Origin: Corylus avellana
Taxonomy: Eukaryota > Streptophyta > Magnoliopsida > Fagales > Betulaceae
Assembly (NCBI RefSeq): GCF_901000735.1
Contig: NC_081543.1
Location: forward strand, 28,604,771-28,668,770
Length of the DNA stretch: 64,000 nucleotides
Reading direction: 5' to 3'
In this document: one piece after another, positions 1-12,500 of the stretch
How positions within the stretch are numbered: the first letter of the stretch is position 1
How the letters are laid out: each line of letters opens with the position of its first letter
Translations under genes and position numbers: made by a program
Notes under the pieces: model-generated
What the model was told of the DNA's origin: nothing
Seen by the model: the letters and a program-made list of their open reading frames with translations, nothing else
Database searches by the model: none

Positions 1-56
1 ATCTTTTTTCTTTTCAAGCCTTTGTGATTTTAAAATCATGCTTCCATAATAAACAG

Positions 57-509
57 GGAAAGTCAATAGAGTGGTATCCAACAGTGAAGTTTAAAGTTTC
101 CTCTACGGAACTCTTTAGAAATAGTGCAATTATAGCAGAGGTAAACGAAAAGTTGCCAAAGAAGTTTCAAAAGAAAAATTTTAGGGGCTTGCCTGCTGAT
201 TTTTGGGATTTTATTCCAAAAGATGAACAACAAGAAGAAAGTTGTTTGAAACCAAACAGAAGGGTTCTATCACATGCCCAGGTAACATGGCCTTCCAATA
301 TAGATGTCTCAATTCTGCAACCTTATTTGATCATTTGAATTATTGTGATTAGCGCATGATTACGTGCTGTTTTAAAATTGCATCCCTGAATAGTTATATT
401 TGGAAGCCATTTTCATTTGACCATTTATCCAACTATAAAACACTATCACTCATATACATATAAAAACGCATTCATGTTGTAAAATTGTCGGTTGTTAAAC
501 TGAGATTTA

Positions 510-541
<32 letters not shown>

Positions 542-3500
542 AGAAAAAAAAAACGAAAAAAACTCTATGTTGAGGCAGAGTATGATATTGATAGTGTTAA
601 ATAAGGACTATAAAAGTGGAAATCTGGGGTTCATGTGCTGACTCCTCCCTTCCCCAGCCTTCTCCACTACTAATCCTATCTTTTTCTATCACTTACAAAC
701 TATAATATGGTTATGAATTTTATGTTGATATGCAGAGTTGAAAACTAAATGCAGGGAATCAATGGTTATTTGTATTTTCTTTGTGGAAACCCAGAAGGAA
801 TGAGGTTTATTCTTAGCGACAGTTAATTATTTTTTCAATTTTATTATATGGAAAGTAGTATGGCTTCTAAAGCATTGTGAAAGGCCATGGAATCCAAATC
901 AAGCATTGTGGGTTTCTGCCTTCACTGTTATTCGCTTCCAAACAATTGTTTCTTCTTCTTCTTCCTTTTTTTCCCTCCCCCAAAATATTCTCTATGGAAA
1001 TGAGAGACTATTATCTCCAAATTTGCTTATAGACAAAAAGAATGTAAGGGAAGGCTATTTATTTTACAAGGGATGTTTTGCTTTCTCATTAATCATCCAT
1101 AATGTATCTCTTTCAATATGCAATTCCTATAATTCTTTTTTTTTTTCCTACCAAGAGACCATTCCTTCATGCTGTAGCTTCTAGAAGTGCAACTAAATCC
1201 TCTGAATTTGGATTTGTTACTACATTCTAACAATAGTACGACATGGCTGCTAACTTGCTATTTTTTATGGATCTGCTCAAATTTAATCAACCAATTAACC
1301 AATCTTCTAGAGGTGGAATCTATCTAATAATTTAATATCTTTATTCATCTGCTTAAATAGTTCTCTTAAGTACTGGCTAGTGGGTGATAGGAGAAAAGTA
1401 GTTAATGTATGTTCTAGTAGCTTTTGCAATCATCCCTAAGGATTAGGAAAATTTACTAGGCCTAAAGTACTTTTAGTAGTAAGTAACTAGGCCAAAACTA
1501 CACCAACCAAGAGTATCACATCAAACCATATCGCTAGGATACTTTTACCATCTTTTTTATTCTTCATTTTTCTCTGCAGACCATGCTTTGTTCTGTTCAC
1601 CAATTTTGTTCAGAATTACTGAGCTGTTTGTTTGGCTTTGTTCTAATGGTTCTCACAGTCAGTCATTCTTCTAGTTCTTATGCTAACTTGAGGGTCTATG
1701 TTGTCCCCTCTTTTATGATGCCTTATTTTTGGTTTTCAGGTCCATTATTTGTTGGATGATATCGATCCAAAGCTGATCAAGAAGTTTGTTTTGAGGACAG
1801 ATTCACTTTTTCTCAACTGTTTCCCAGTTACACCGAATTGTCATCGTGTGACTGAAGTTACACATGCATTTTCTAATGGACAGCGATTGATCTTTGTAAG
1901 AATTCTCTTTTTCACTGCTCTCCTTCACACATAATCTTGCAGAATTTCTCGTTTTCTACTTGTGCTGATTCTACCTGATTAAGCATTGCAGGATGAACGG
2001 ACCAGGGCCTACAAGAAGTTGGTTGATTTTAGGGGGATAGCTAATGAGCTAGGTTCTCGTGCCCTGGACTGCCTGAAAATTTCGAAGGCAAGCTGCACAA
2101 CCTTGATTTCTCCCAGTATTTGAGTAAGTTTTTTTGTGGATCATTATTCATTTTGCTTATATATACTTTTAATATGCAGTTAAGCTCAGATGTGTCTTCA
2201 AATAAAGATTTGGTATATGGCCAGCAAACAAAAGGGGCAGATCCCTCACACTCTTCTGGGTTGAGATGGATGAAAGATGTTGTACTTGGGAAGCGGAGTG
2301 ATCATTGTTTCCGCATGGTGGTTGTTGGTGATCCACATATCAAGCTCAGTGAAATTGGTATACCATGTCATGTTGCTGAGAGGTTGCATATTTCTGAGCG
2401 TTTGAACAGGTGGAACTTTGATAAGTTAAGTGATTGTTGTAGATTATGTTTCATTGAGAAGGGAGAGGTTTATGTTCGTAGAAAAGGTATTCTGGTTCGT
2501 GTGCGTCGTATCACTGAGCTCCAAATTGGGGACACTATATATAGGCCTTTGAATGATGGGGATATTGTGTTGATAAACAGACCTCCTTCTATACATAAAC
2601 ACTCCCTTATAGCTCTATGTGTTAAGATCCTACCAGTAACTTCAGTTCTTTCTATAAACCCACTTTGCTGTTCTCCTTTTCGTGGGGATTTTGATGGTGA
2701 TTGTCTTCATGGCTATGTTCCTCAATCAATTGATGCCAGAGTTGAACTTAGTGAGCTTGTTGGTTTAGATAAACAATTAATTAATGGGCAGAGTGGTAGG
2801 AACCTTCTTTCACTTAGTCATGATAGTTTAACTGCTGCTCATTTGGTCATGGAGGATGGTGTTCTCTTGAACCTTTTCCAAATGCAGCAGCTGCAAATGT
2901 TTTGCCCGCATCAACTTTTGTCACCAGCAGTTGTCAAAGTTCCCTCACTTAATAGTTTTGTTTGGACTGGCAAGCAACTATTCAGCATGCTTCTGCCTCA
3001 AGGGTTTGATTATGTTTTTCCTTCAAATGGTGTTTACATTAGTAATGGAGAGCTTTTGTCTTCTGAAGGATCTTTTTGGTTGCGTGACAATAATAGTAAC
3101 CTTTTTCAAAGTCTGGTCAAACATTGCCAGGGTAAGGTACTTGACTTCTTGTATACTGCTCAGGAAGTTCTCTGTGAGTGGTTGTCAATGAGGGGCTTGA
3201 GTGTTTCACTTTTGGACTTATACCTCTCCTCTGACTCATGCTCGTGGAAAAACATGATGGATGAAATCCGTTGTGGGTTACAAGAAGCAGATCAGACGTG
3301 TAATTTCAAACAGTTGATGTTGGATTCTTGTCGTGATTTTCTCGTCGAAGGTGGCGAAGAGAATGCTGTGGTTCTTGATGTGGAGCGTTTGTGCTTTGAG
3401 AAGCAAAAATCTGCTGCGCTCAGTCAAGCTTCTGTTGATGCTTTCAAGCAAGTATTTCGGGATATCCAAAATTTAGTCTACAAGTATGCAGGTAAGGACA

Positions 3501-6500
3501 ACTCCTTGTTGACTATGTTTAAGGCTGGAAGCAAGGGTAATTTGCTGAAATTGGTCCAGCATAGCATGTGTCTTGGCTTGCAACATTCACTGGTTCGACT
3601 ATCATTTAGAATTCCCCACCAGCTCTCATGTGCTGCTTGGAATAATCAGAAGGAACTTGGTTCAGTCCAGAAGGTTGATGACACTCCTGAACATACTCGG
3701 TCTTACATTCCATATGCTGTTGTTGAGAATTCTTTTATAACTGGTTTGAATCCTCTAGAATGTTTTGTTCATTCAGTCACAAGTCGAGATAGTTCTTTTA
3801 GTGACAATGCTGATCTACCTGGGACTTTGAACCGTCGTCTTATGTTCTTAATGCGTGATTTGTACACAGCATATGATGGAACAGTGAGAAATGCATATGG
3901 TAATCAACTTATTCAGTTCTCTTATGATAGTAAGAAGGATGCATCTACTCCAAACAGCAGCACTGACGACTTGTTTGGTGGGAGCGTTGATGCTCATGAT
4001 GGGATAGGTGGCCAGCCTGTTGGTTCATTTTCAGCTTCTGCCATTTCAGAAGCCGCATACAGTGCTTTGGACCAACCAATTAGCCTACTTGAAACTTCTC
4101 CACTGTTGAATCTGAAGGTGTTCTCTCTCTCTCTCTCTCTCTCTCTCAACAGTTCAAGTATGGTTTCCATGCCATCTTGTTTTGGGGAAATATATGAGAT
4201 AACCTGCAATAGCATTAACTAAATGTGTGCAAGTCAATTGTCAATTTGTCAGAATCATGTTTAATGAATTCTGTAAAATTACACTTCAACCAATGCACTT
4301 CACTGAATCTACTTTTAGTAAATGATTCCCTTCCCCTGCTTCACAAAAGAAACAATTGACCATTAAGACGTGTGTCCTACCACCCCTGTAATTTCTCATG
4401 ATGCTCCAACTTTCCTATTTGATATTTTTTCTTATGTATTCTCCATTCTCCAAAATATTTTCGATCTATTTTTCATATTGGTGAAGACACTTGAGGTATT
4501 TTCTTGACCAAGATATGGACGACAATGAAACATACTCCTTAGCATGGTAATTAAAACCTTGAAGATGTAAAGACTTTGGTGACAGAGTGGCGGAAGATTG
4601 TGTTCAACACTTTATATACACATATTTGCCCATCATAGTTTGCTTGTTTCTAGTTTTTTTTTTCTTTGATAAGTAATGAAAAAACTTTATTAAAATAGTT
4701 GCTTGTTTCTAGTATTGTAGATTTTTTGACTTCTTGTTTTTTTTCTTTAGATTAGGGGTTTTTTTTGTATACTCCCTGTGTATTAGGGTTGTGCCCTTTT
4801 GCGCTTAATTAATGATATTGATAATGAAAATTACTTATAATTCCTGGCATTAGCTTGTTATGGTCTTTGGAGCTCATGCTCTAGTAGATCATTGTTTTTT
4901 CTTTTCTCTGGAAGTGGGGCATGACCTGTCCATGGACTTCCATTACGTTGGTTACTTGCTATCTTCTATGCATATATGGGTTCATTGAATCCTCAGAGTG
5001 GTAAGTGATGTTTTTGCTGATTAAATGCATTACATATTGTTGTCTTTCGGGAATTCTTGACTAAACTTTTATGTTCTGATTTAATGGTACAGAATGTTCT
5101 GGAGTCTGGTTCGAAAAAACGTAAGACGGACAGAACTATGTCAATTTTTTTGTCCAAGAAACTTGGAAGACGGAGGCATGGGCTCGAGTATGGAGCCTTA
5201 GAAGTTAAGAATCATTTGGAGAGACTAATATTTTCAGACATTGTGTCTACTGTCATGATAATGTTAGTTTTCATTTCTCTCTTATTTGCTTAACTCCTGT
5301 TTCATGTTTTACTTTAACAATTGGTACATTTTTCTTGTTTTCATTTGATATTAATTTATCTGTTCTGTGGGTGTTAGCTTTTCCCCACAGACTTGTAGCA
5401 AGATGCATTTCAGTCCTTGGGTTTGCCATTTTCATATATGCAAGGTAGTGCTATTTGGAAATTCATATATTTTCTACATTAATGCAACTCCCGTATATCT
5501 GGTATAAATATGTGTACTTTCAGGAAATTGTGAGGAGAAGAGGACTAAAGGTGCATTCAGTCATCAATTCCCTCTACAGGAGGTGTAACTCTTCCAGAAC
5601 AGAGTCAAAATTGAATCTTTCCAAAGCGCAAATAACAAGCAAGTAAGCTGCTTCTTTTGTGGAGCTAAAGATTTAGTTAACAGTTATAAAGGGGGATTTA
5701 CAGTATATTCACTGCATTTTTAGTTTGAAACAGGAATATGTTCTTTGTCTACTGAGAATTGAAATTTTGCCAAAACTCATAACGTGGTAATTGGTTGAAA
5801 ATAATATGCCTACCTATGGGAGTAATGTCACATGTTAACACGAACCAATTAATAACCAAAATAAATGTCAAGCATAGGTGCTACTTATTACCATTTTATT
5901 AGTGCCTAAATTTCCGGAATTTTGAAGATAATTTGTTTTGGCTATTATATAAAAGTTTTCTAAATTTTTAAGTGATATTCAATATCTATAATTTCTTAGA
6001 ACAAGTGAATATGGTATTAACTTGCTGAGATTGTGTCAATTTGTTATTGTAATTCTATGATTATTTTTCATCTGGATATGTACAGATATAAATTATGAAT
6101 TTGAACAGAGTAAATAAGAATTTGTTTAGAACAAAATGTTGCATAGCTGTTTTACATGTAAAGCGTATGACAATAACGAGCTGAATAACATTCACACCTC
6201 TCAACTATGGATCCCAGGAGAAAGCATCATTGAACTACATGCCTAGAGGAAGGCCTTTTTAACTTAAGTGAGTCATGCATCTGAATTTTAGTGCTAGGTC
6301 ATGGAATGTAGCTGCTACACTCACTTTGAGTCATTCTCTTTGTTAGGTTGCTTTAGATGTCTTACAATGAAACTTTTGTTCCTAAGCTTTTTGAAGTTCT
6401 GTTTTGCGCTGGTGCTCCAAGCTTAATTTAATTCATAATATATACTTGTAAAAGTACTTGCTGTCACCAGCATGCTCTAATTTATCGAGATTTCAAAATA

Positions 6501-9500
6501 ACACACATATGTATGTATGCATATCAGTTGGGTCTCCAAATTGTGGTTGCAACCAATTGTACATCTCTTTTTCTTTTTTTCTTTTTTTTTTTGAAGATTC
6601 TTAAATTCCAAAAATCAATTAGGCCACTTTTGGTTTGCGGAATAAGTCCCCGGAATGGAATGACTATTCCATGGGAATAACTATCTTTTGTTTGACTGCA
6701 CCCATTTTTAGGTATAGCTATTTCTATGGGAATATTTTTTTTATTTGGATTTGAAAAAAAAAATAATGTAGGTTTTTATTTTTATTTTATATATAATTTT
6801 ATTTTTTAATTCAGTGTTTTTAGTGATTTTGGTTCAATTCCATTGACAACATATGTGTTGTCACCAAACTAAGGAATATGAATAACTATTTCATCACCAT
6901 CTTTCATTCCTAGTAATAATTATTCATTTTTCTAATTGAATATCCATTCTATGTACCAAACATAGAAACAAGATATAATTAATCTCATTCATTGTATCTT
7001 TGATCAAATTTTGAAACAAAGAGTCTCCAATCATTTTGTTTTATCTTGTTAAAGTATTAATTAAGTGATTGAATTTGTTATTTCTTATTAACTTAAGTTT
7101 TTAAGATAACTAATGATTTAACATGGTATCAGAGTAGAGATCATGAGTTCGATCTATGATTCCATAGTTTACCCCATGAAAATTTCATGTTAAATATTCA
7201 ACGTGTTGGGCATTACTTGTTGAGGGGGTGTTCGAGCTCACACGTGAGGAAAAATGTTAAAGCATTAATGAAATGATTAAATTTACCATTTTCTACCTAC
7301 TTAAGGTTCTAAGATAATTGATATTTAACATATCTCAAAGATTCAACATTGTTGTTTTAATCTCCCTTCCTCTCTCTCTCTCTCTCTCTCTCTCACAATG
7401 TAAGTTATGACATGTTTCTCAATCTCTTGTGGAGAAAACTTTATTTTTGTTTCATTTTTAAAACTTTACTCATGTTTTCATACGAAATACGACTGGTTTA
7501 CGAAAGTATGAAGGTGTTCGATATAGTACTATGACCATGTCTTTTTTTTTTTCTTTTTTTTTTTTGTGACCAAAAGCCTGGTTTCCTTATTAATTAAAAT
7601 CTTTCCTCTATAAGTTGTTATTACAACAACTAAGGCCTTGATGTTAGACATAACTAATTAGCTCTATATCTTAATAGCATGTTAGTTTTTTTTTCCTTAG
7701 ATGGAAATTTTATCTTCTTTTTTTTTTTTTTTTTTTTTTTTTAATGTTTCTTTTCTAATCAAGATTAACAGCTGCTTTAAGCTTGAGAGCTTACAACCAT
7801 CCTTTATGGCTATTACAACAACTAAGGCCTTGTTGTTAGACATAACTAATTAGCTCTATATCTTAATAGCATGCTAGTTTTTTTTTTTTCTTAGATGGAA
7901 ATTTTGTCTTTTTTTTTTTGTTTCTTTTCTAATCAAGATTAACAACTTCTTTAAGCTTGAGAGTTTACAGCCATCCTTTATGGCTACCTATGGTTTTCTA
8001 CTAATTTAGATTAACACTTAATCTTATCATAACATTGACATAAGACTACACTAACTTATATATCTTGAAAATATACAGCTAACAATCATGCGAATGATTG
8101 TTCTTGGTCACACATTATTCAATCAAATTCATACACTGTAAATAAATATCTTACCCGAGTCCACATTTTGAAAAAAATGAGAATTGAAAATAGTTGGTCA
8201 CAATGCAAACTTTTATTGTTACTTTATCCAAGTTAAAACCAGTAAAATATATAGGTACGTACTATTTATCATTTGCTTATTATTTTCATGTCCAAGCTGT
8301 TTTTTTGAGCTCTTAAATATTATTACATTGCATAAATTTTATGAAGTGTTTGTTTTTGTTAGGCTTAAACAACATAAACTTAAAATTTGAATATATACAA
8401 TTATAAATAATGAAAAGAAACTTGTGGGAGACATTGGCTACAAGCAGTTTTAGCATGTTCCACATGTACGATTTCTCACATGTGAGGCAAATATTTCACT
8501 GTGAGCACGTGCATTTAAATTTTACCTTGAGCTCTACTGCCCTTTTTGACTTGGTTGCTTAAATGGCAGGTGTTGTTCTGTAGCTGAAACACAGAAGGGA
8601 AATAATGATACATTTTGCGTCAATGTCACAATAGCTGAGATCTCCAAGAATTCTTCTTTACAATTGGATACAGTTCGACAGTCAGTCATACCTTTCCTTC
8701 TTGGAGCTGTTGTTAAAGGTTGGTATGCATTAGGGCATCTCTTTAGTCTTGCTTTGGTGTTTCCGTTTCTATAGGTTAAATTACTTTTTTTTTTTAATCT
8801 ATTTATTGTTTGCTGAGTGTATCATTTATGCTTGATATGACTTATTTATTCTAATTACTGAATTTTCTAAAATGTTCTGTAGGTTACCCTGAGATCAAGA
8901 AGGTGGATATTTTGTGGCATGATCTGCCTAATCTATCAAGTTGTCGTCATAGTTCTTGTGGTGAACTATACTTGAGGGTTTCTATGTCAGGAGACTCTTA
9001 TAGAACAAATCTCTGGAGTTTGCTTAAGAATGACTGTCTACAAATAATGGATATGATCGATTGGTCAAGAAGTCATCCAGATAATGTTCATGATTTCTGT
9101 TTGGCCTATGGAATAGATGCTGGATGGAAATATTTTCTCAATGTGCGTTCCCTCCACTAAAGTTTGTTTCTTCTGGAACACCCAGGAGTTGCATTCAAGG
9201 TTCATGGAAACTGTTACTTATTTTTAACCATTTTCATGCGCAGAGGCTGGAATCTGCAATATCTGATACTGGCAAGTCTATACTTCCTCGGCATTTGCTG
9301 CTTGTTGCTGATAGTCTATCAGCTACAGGAGAGTTTGTTGGCTTGAATGCAAAAGGCATTGCACAACATAGAGAACATGCATCTGTCTCGTCACCCTTTA
9401 TGCAAGCGTGTTTCTCTGTTAGTTCTCATATACGTTTGTCTTTAATTTGGTATTGCTATTACTTTTCAAATTAAGGAAATTATGTGTTGTGTTCTGTTAC

Positions 9501-12500
9501 TTGTGCAGAGCCCTGGTGCGTGCTTTATTAAAGCTGCTAAGGCTGGTGTTGTGGATGATCTTAAGGGTAACCTTGATGCATTGGCATGGGGAAAGGTTAT
9601 TCCTACAGGGACTGGTGGTCACTTTGATATTATATATTCTGGGAAGGTAGATAATGTGTTGGTATCCTTCCTTTTTCTTTTGTTCTTCACTAGGATGCTA
9701 GACAAGGACTTCCTAGTAGATTATATATCCTAGCAAATTCTTGATGAAGCATGTTTAACTGCGGAATTCTGATGGATCCTGTGCCTTGATAAGCTTTTTT
9801 GAGATAAATTTGAGAAGTTGTGGCATGTTGATTTTTATTCAACGCTTGTATTAAAATCAAGTTGTGTTATTACCTTCAAGGCTTTTTGAGATGCAATTAT
9901 GATTCCCTAAATGAGGACAGCTTTGCTAAGCATTCCTGTCTAGCCGTTTTCATTTTTTCTCTTGCATCCCTGTCACTAAATTGATCAGTCTTCTTTAACA
10001 GACAAATATACAAAGTGAAACTCAACCAACTCTATGGACTGTATTCACTAGGATTCTTATACTTTTAATCATGCCTATATTGCCATTGCATTTTTTGTCT
10101 TCCAATGATCTAATCCTTTCAATCACATTAATCAGGGGAATGAGGTTTTGAAGCCTGTAGATGTTTATAATCTTTGGGGCAGCAAAATTATTTCTGATGA
10201 ACAGAATATACAGATCAAAATGCCTGTTATACACAAAAGTATGTCTGACAAATGTGATGCTCAATTTGCCTACAAGCATGGCGATCTTGTACCAAAAGGA
10301 CTTAAAAAGTCAGAAATATCAAAAACACTCTTAAGAAGTTTTTTGACAGCAAATGATATTCTGAATTGGGCCCATGGATTGAGGGTTCTACTGCACAAGT
10401 AAGTTAAGACCTCCAATGATTCTCCTCTTTTTTAGCCTTGTATATTGTGCTGCATTCTCTCATGCTACTCTTAGTGGCTCCTTAATAATTTATGAGTGGT
10501 GATTTTTTGTCAATATTTTTTTACTTGTCATTATCCATCTTCCTAGCTCAATGGGACTCTCAACTAAAACAATGTCTGTGTTTTTCAAATTTAATGGCAT
10601 CACCTAGTAAGACTCTCATATTGAAAAATAGTTTTAGTAAAAAAAATTCTATATCGATTTTAATACATTAATTCAAGTCACTGACGTCTTAGAGAGTTCT
10701 TACCATCAGTAAAAGGCATTAATGTATTATAAAATATTATTTGATCTGGAGGATGGGAGTTCAGTTTAACTAAGAAAGGATGAAAGTAATACATGATTAA
10801 GAAGTCCAACAATAATTCCATGGGTTTCCTTGAGATGTGCCCTCTTTGGTGTTGTCCAGGAAAGAGGTCAGTATTGTCTTAATATCTTTTGTTTTGGTTT
10901 GAAGGCGCTACCTTTAAGTACTTTTTTTTTAATAATATAAAATTTATTAGAAAGAGGAGAAAGCTCTATTACACTGCTCCTAAAGTATTACAATCTGAAG
11001 TTCAGAAGATCTTACCACCATTCACTACGAACACTCCTGATCAAAGCAATGGGATGTCTTTATTATCTACCTTTTGACTTGAGATGGGAGTAGGTTTGAT
11101 TTGAAAAAGGATATTAGAGTGTCTAGGGTTGGGAAGTGTTCAGCAAATATAGAGACACTAAAAAGGAGCACAGTACCATACTGGTAGAGCTTCAGCAAAA
11201 CGAGGCAGGGAGATTTTGCTAATGAGAGATAGATTTGGGGAATAGTTCTCCAAAATTCAAAAGAGACCTGGAATGGACACTGCCTAAGGCTGTCAGCCAA
11301 TCATAAAATGGTCTCAAAAATTAAGATTTGATTGGCTGTCAGCCAATCATAAAATGGTCTCAAATGTCCTACTATATTCCTATCTTTCCAAATTGTTTTA
11401 CTAAACACAAGGGAAGAGAATTCCAAATCTTTGGACCCTCATGTCAAAGAAACTTTTCTTGCCAATGTCCAAGCTGAACGGCATTCCTCTGTAGCACAAT
11501 TTGACTGGTTGATGATTACCTTTGAGTTACTAAGAATATGCTGTTAGTCCAATAAGTTTGAGCTCAAATAGCACCTTCCACTTAGAACAAGATAGAAGAT
11601 GAGTTCATGGGTTCAAGGCTCATTAGTGCATGTGTAACTTACCAATAAAATAAAAAAGAATAAGCTGTACTCCCCCGAACTTTTCTTTTTGAATTTTGAT
11701 TGATTATCTTTAGTTATTGGTGGCATCATCTTAAACTGCAACGGGAAGTTCTATGTTGATTTGCTTTTCTGTGTATAGGTTTTTTAGTATGCACAAGGGT
11801 CATACCTGATATTAATAGCAAATAGTCTTATTTTTGGTGCTTTGCTTTTCAACATTAATATGATACTTCTGCGAATGATGTGATGTTTACCCCTTATTTT
11901 TTTGTTTCCCTTTCTGTGTATATATATGATTTTTTTTTTTTTTTTTTTTTTTTGAATTATTAGGCTGGAATTTCGTTATAGAACCATACCTGTTTTGGTT
12001 GTAGGTATCCCATCAATCACAGTTTAGATGAAAAAGACAAGTCAGCTTTGATGAGGGCTTTATATTTTCATCCTCGAAGGGACGAAAAGATTGGAAGTGG
12101 AGCTCAGGACATAAAGGTATACAAAATTTTGTAAAGAAAAAGGAAATAAGTTGGTCAAACCTTTAATAATTTTCTACTTCTTTTAGCAACTAGTCCTCTG
12201 ATGAAATGGCATCTCTTCCTTCCATAAATAAGGGAGAGGAGGACTAGGCGTGGGTGTACATATACTTGGAGTTTGATCAGTTGTAGAGGAGATCTTTTTA
12301 ATGGAAATGAACACAAGTTGCTTTTTCCAAGGGTTTTAGTTGGCACGAATATGACTTTTGTATTGCTTTGTCATTGATGTGTTGTTTTTTTAAATAATAC
12401 ACATGGTTGTATTCTATACAGAAATCTCTCCTTACTTACATTAGAAGTGTTTATTTATCCATGTGTAGCAAAGTTCAGGTGAGGGTGTGGGTTCAAGCTT

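Larger units (their letters stand above)
5643..8569 (+). other. Large transposon-filled NRPD1 intron
   Basis: A 2.9-kb intron between the exon ending ...AQITS plus two nucleotides and the exon starting at 8570, which resumes in phase as CCSVAETQKG. It contains a MITE-like element (6623-6968), a TRIM retrotransposon (7047-7330), a CT repeat (7370-7394) and a roughly 190-bp tandem duplication (7615-7990). The rest is AT-rich with no gene visible. Confidence 0.8.

Noticed and set aside
2120..2179. An open frame from 2120 could be taken as the start of a separate gene.
   Set aside because: Its first 20 codons are intron sequence between the GC donor at 2088 and the AG at 2179. The NRPD1 reading continues from upstream exons in phase, and an N-terminus here would lack conserved upstream domains.
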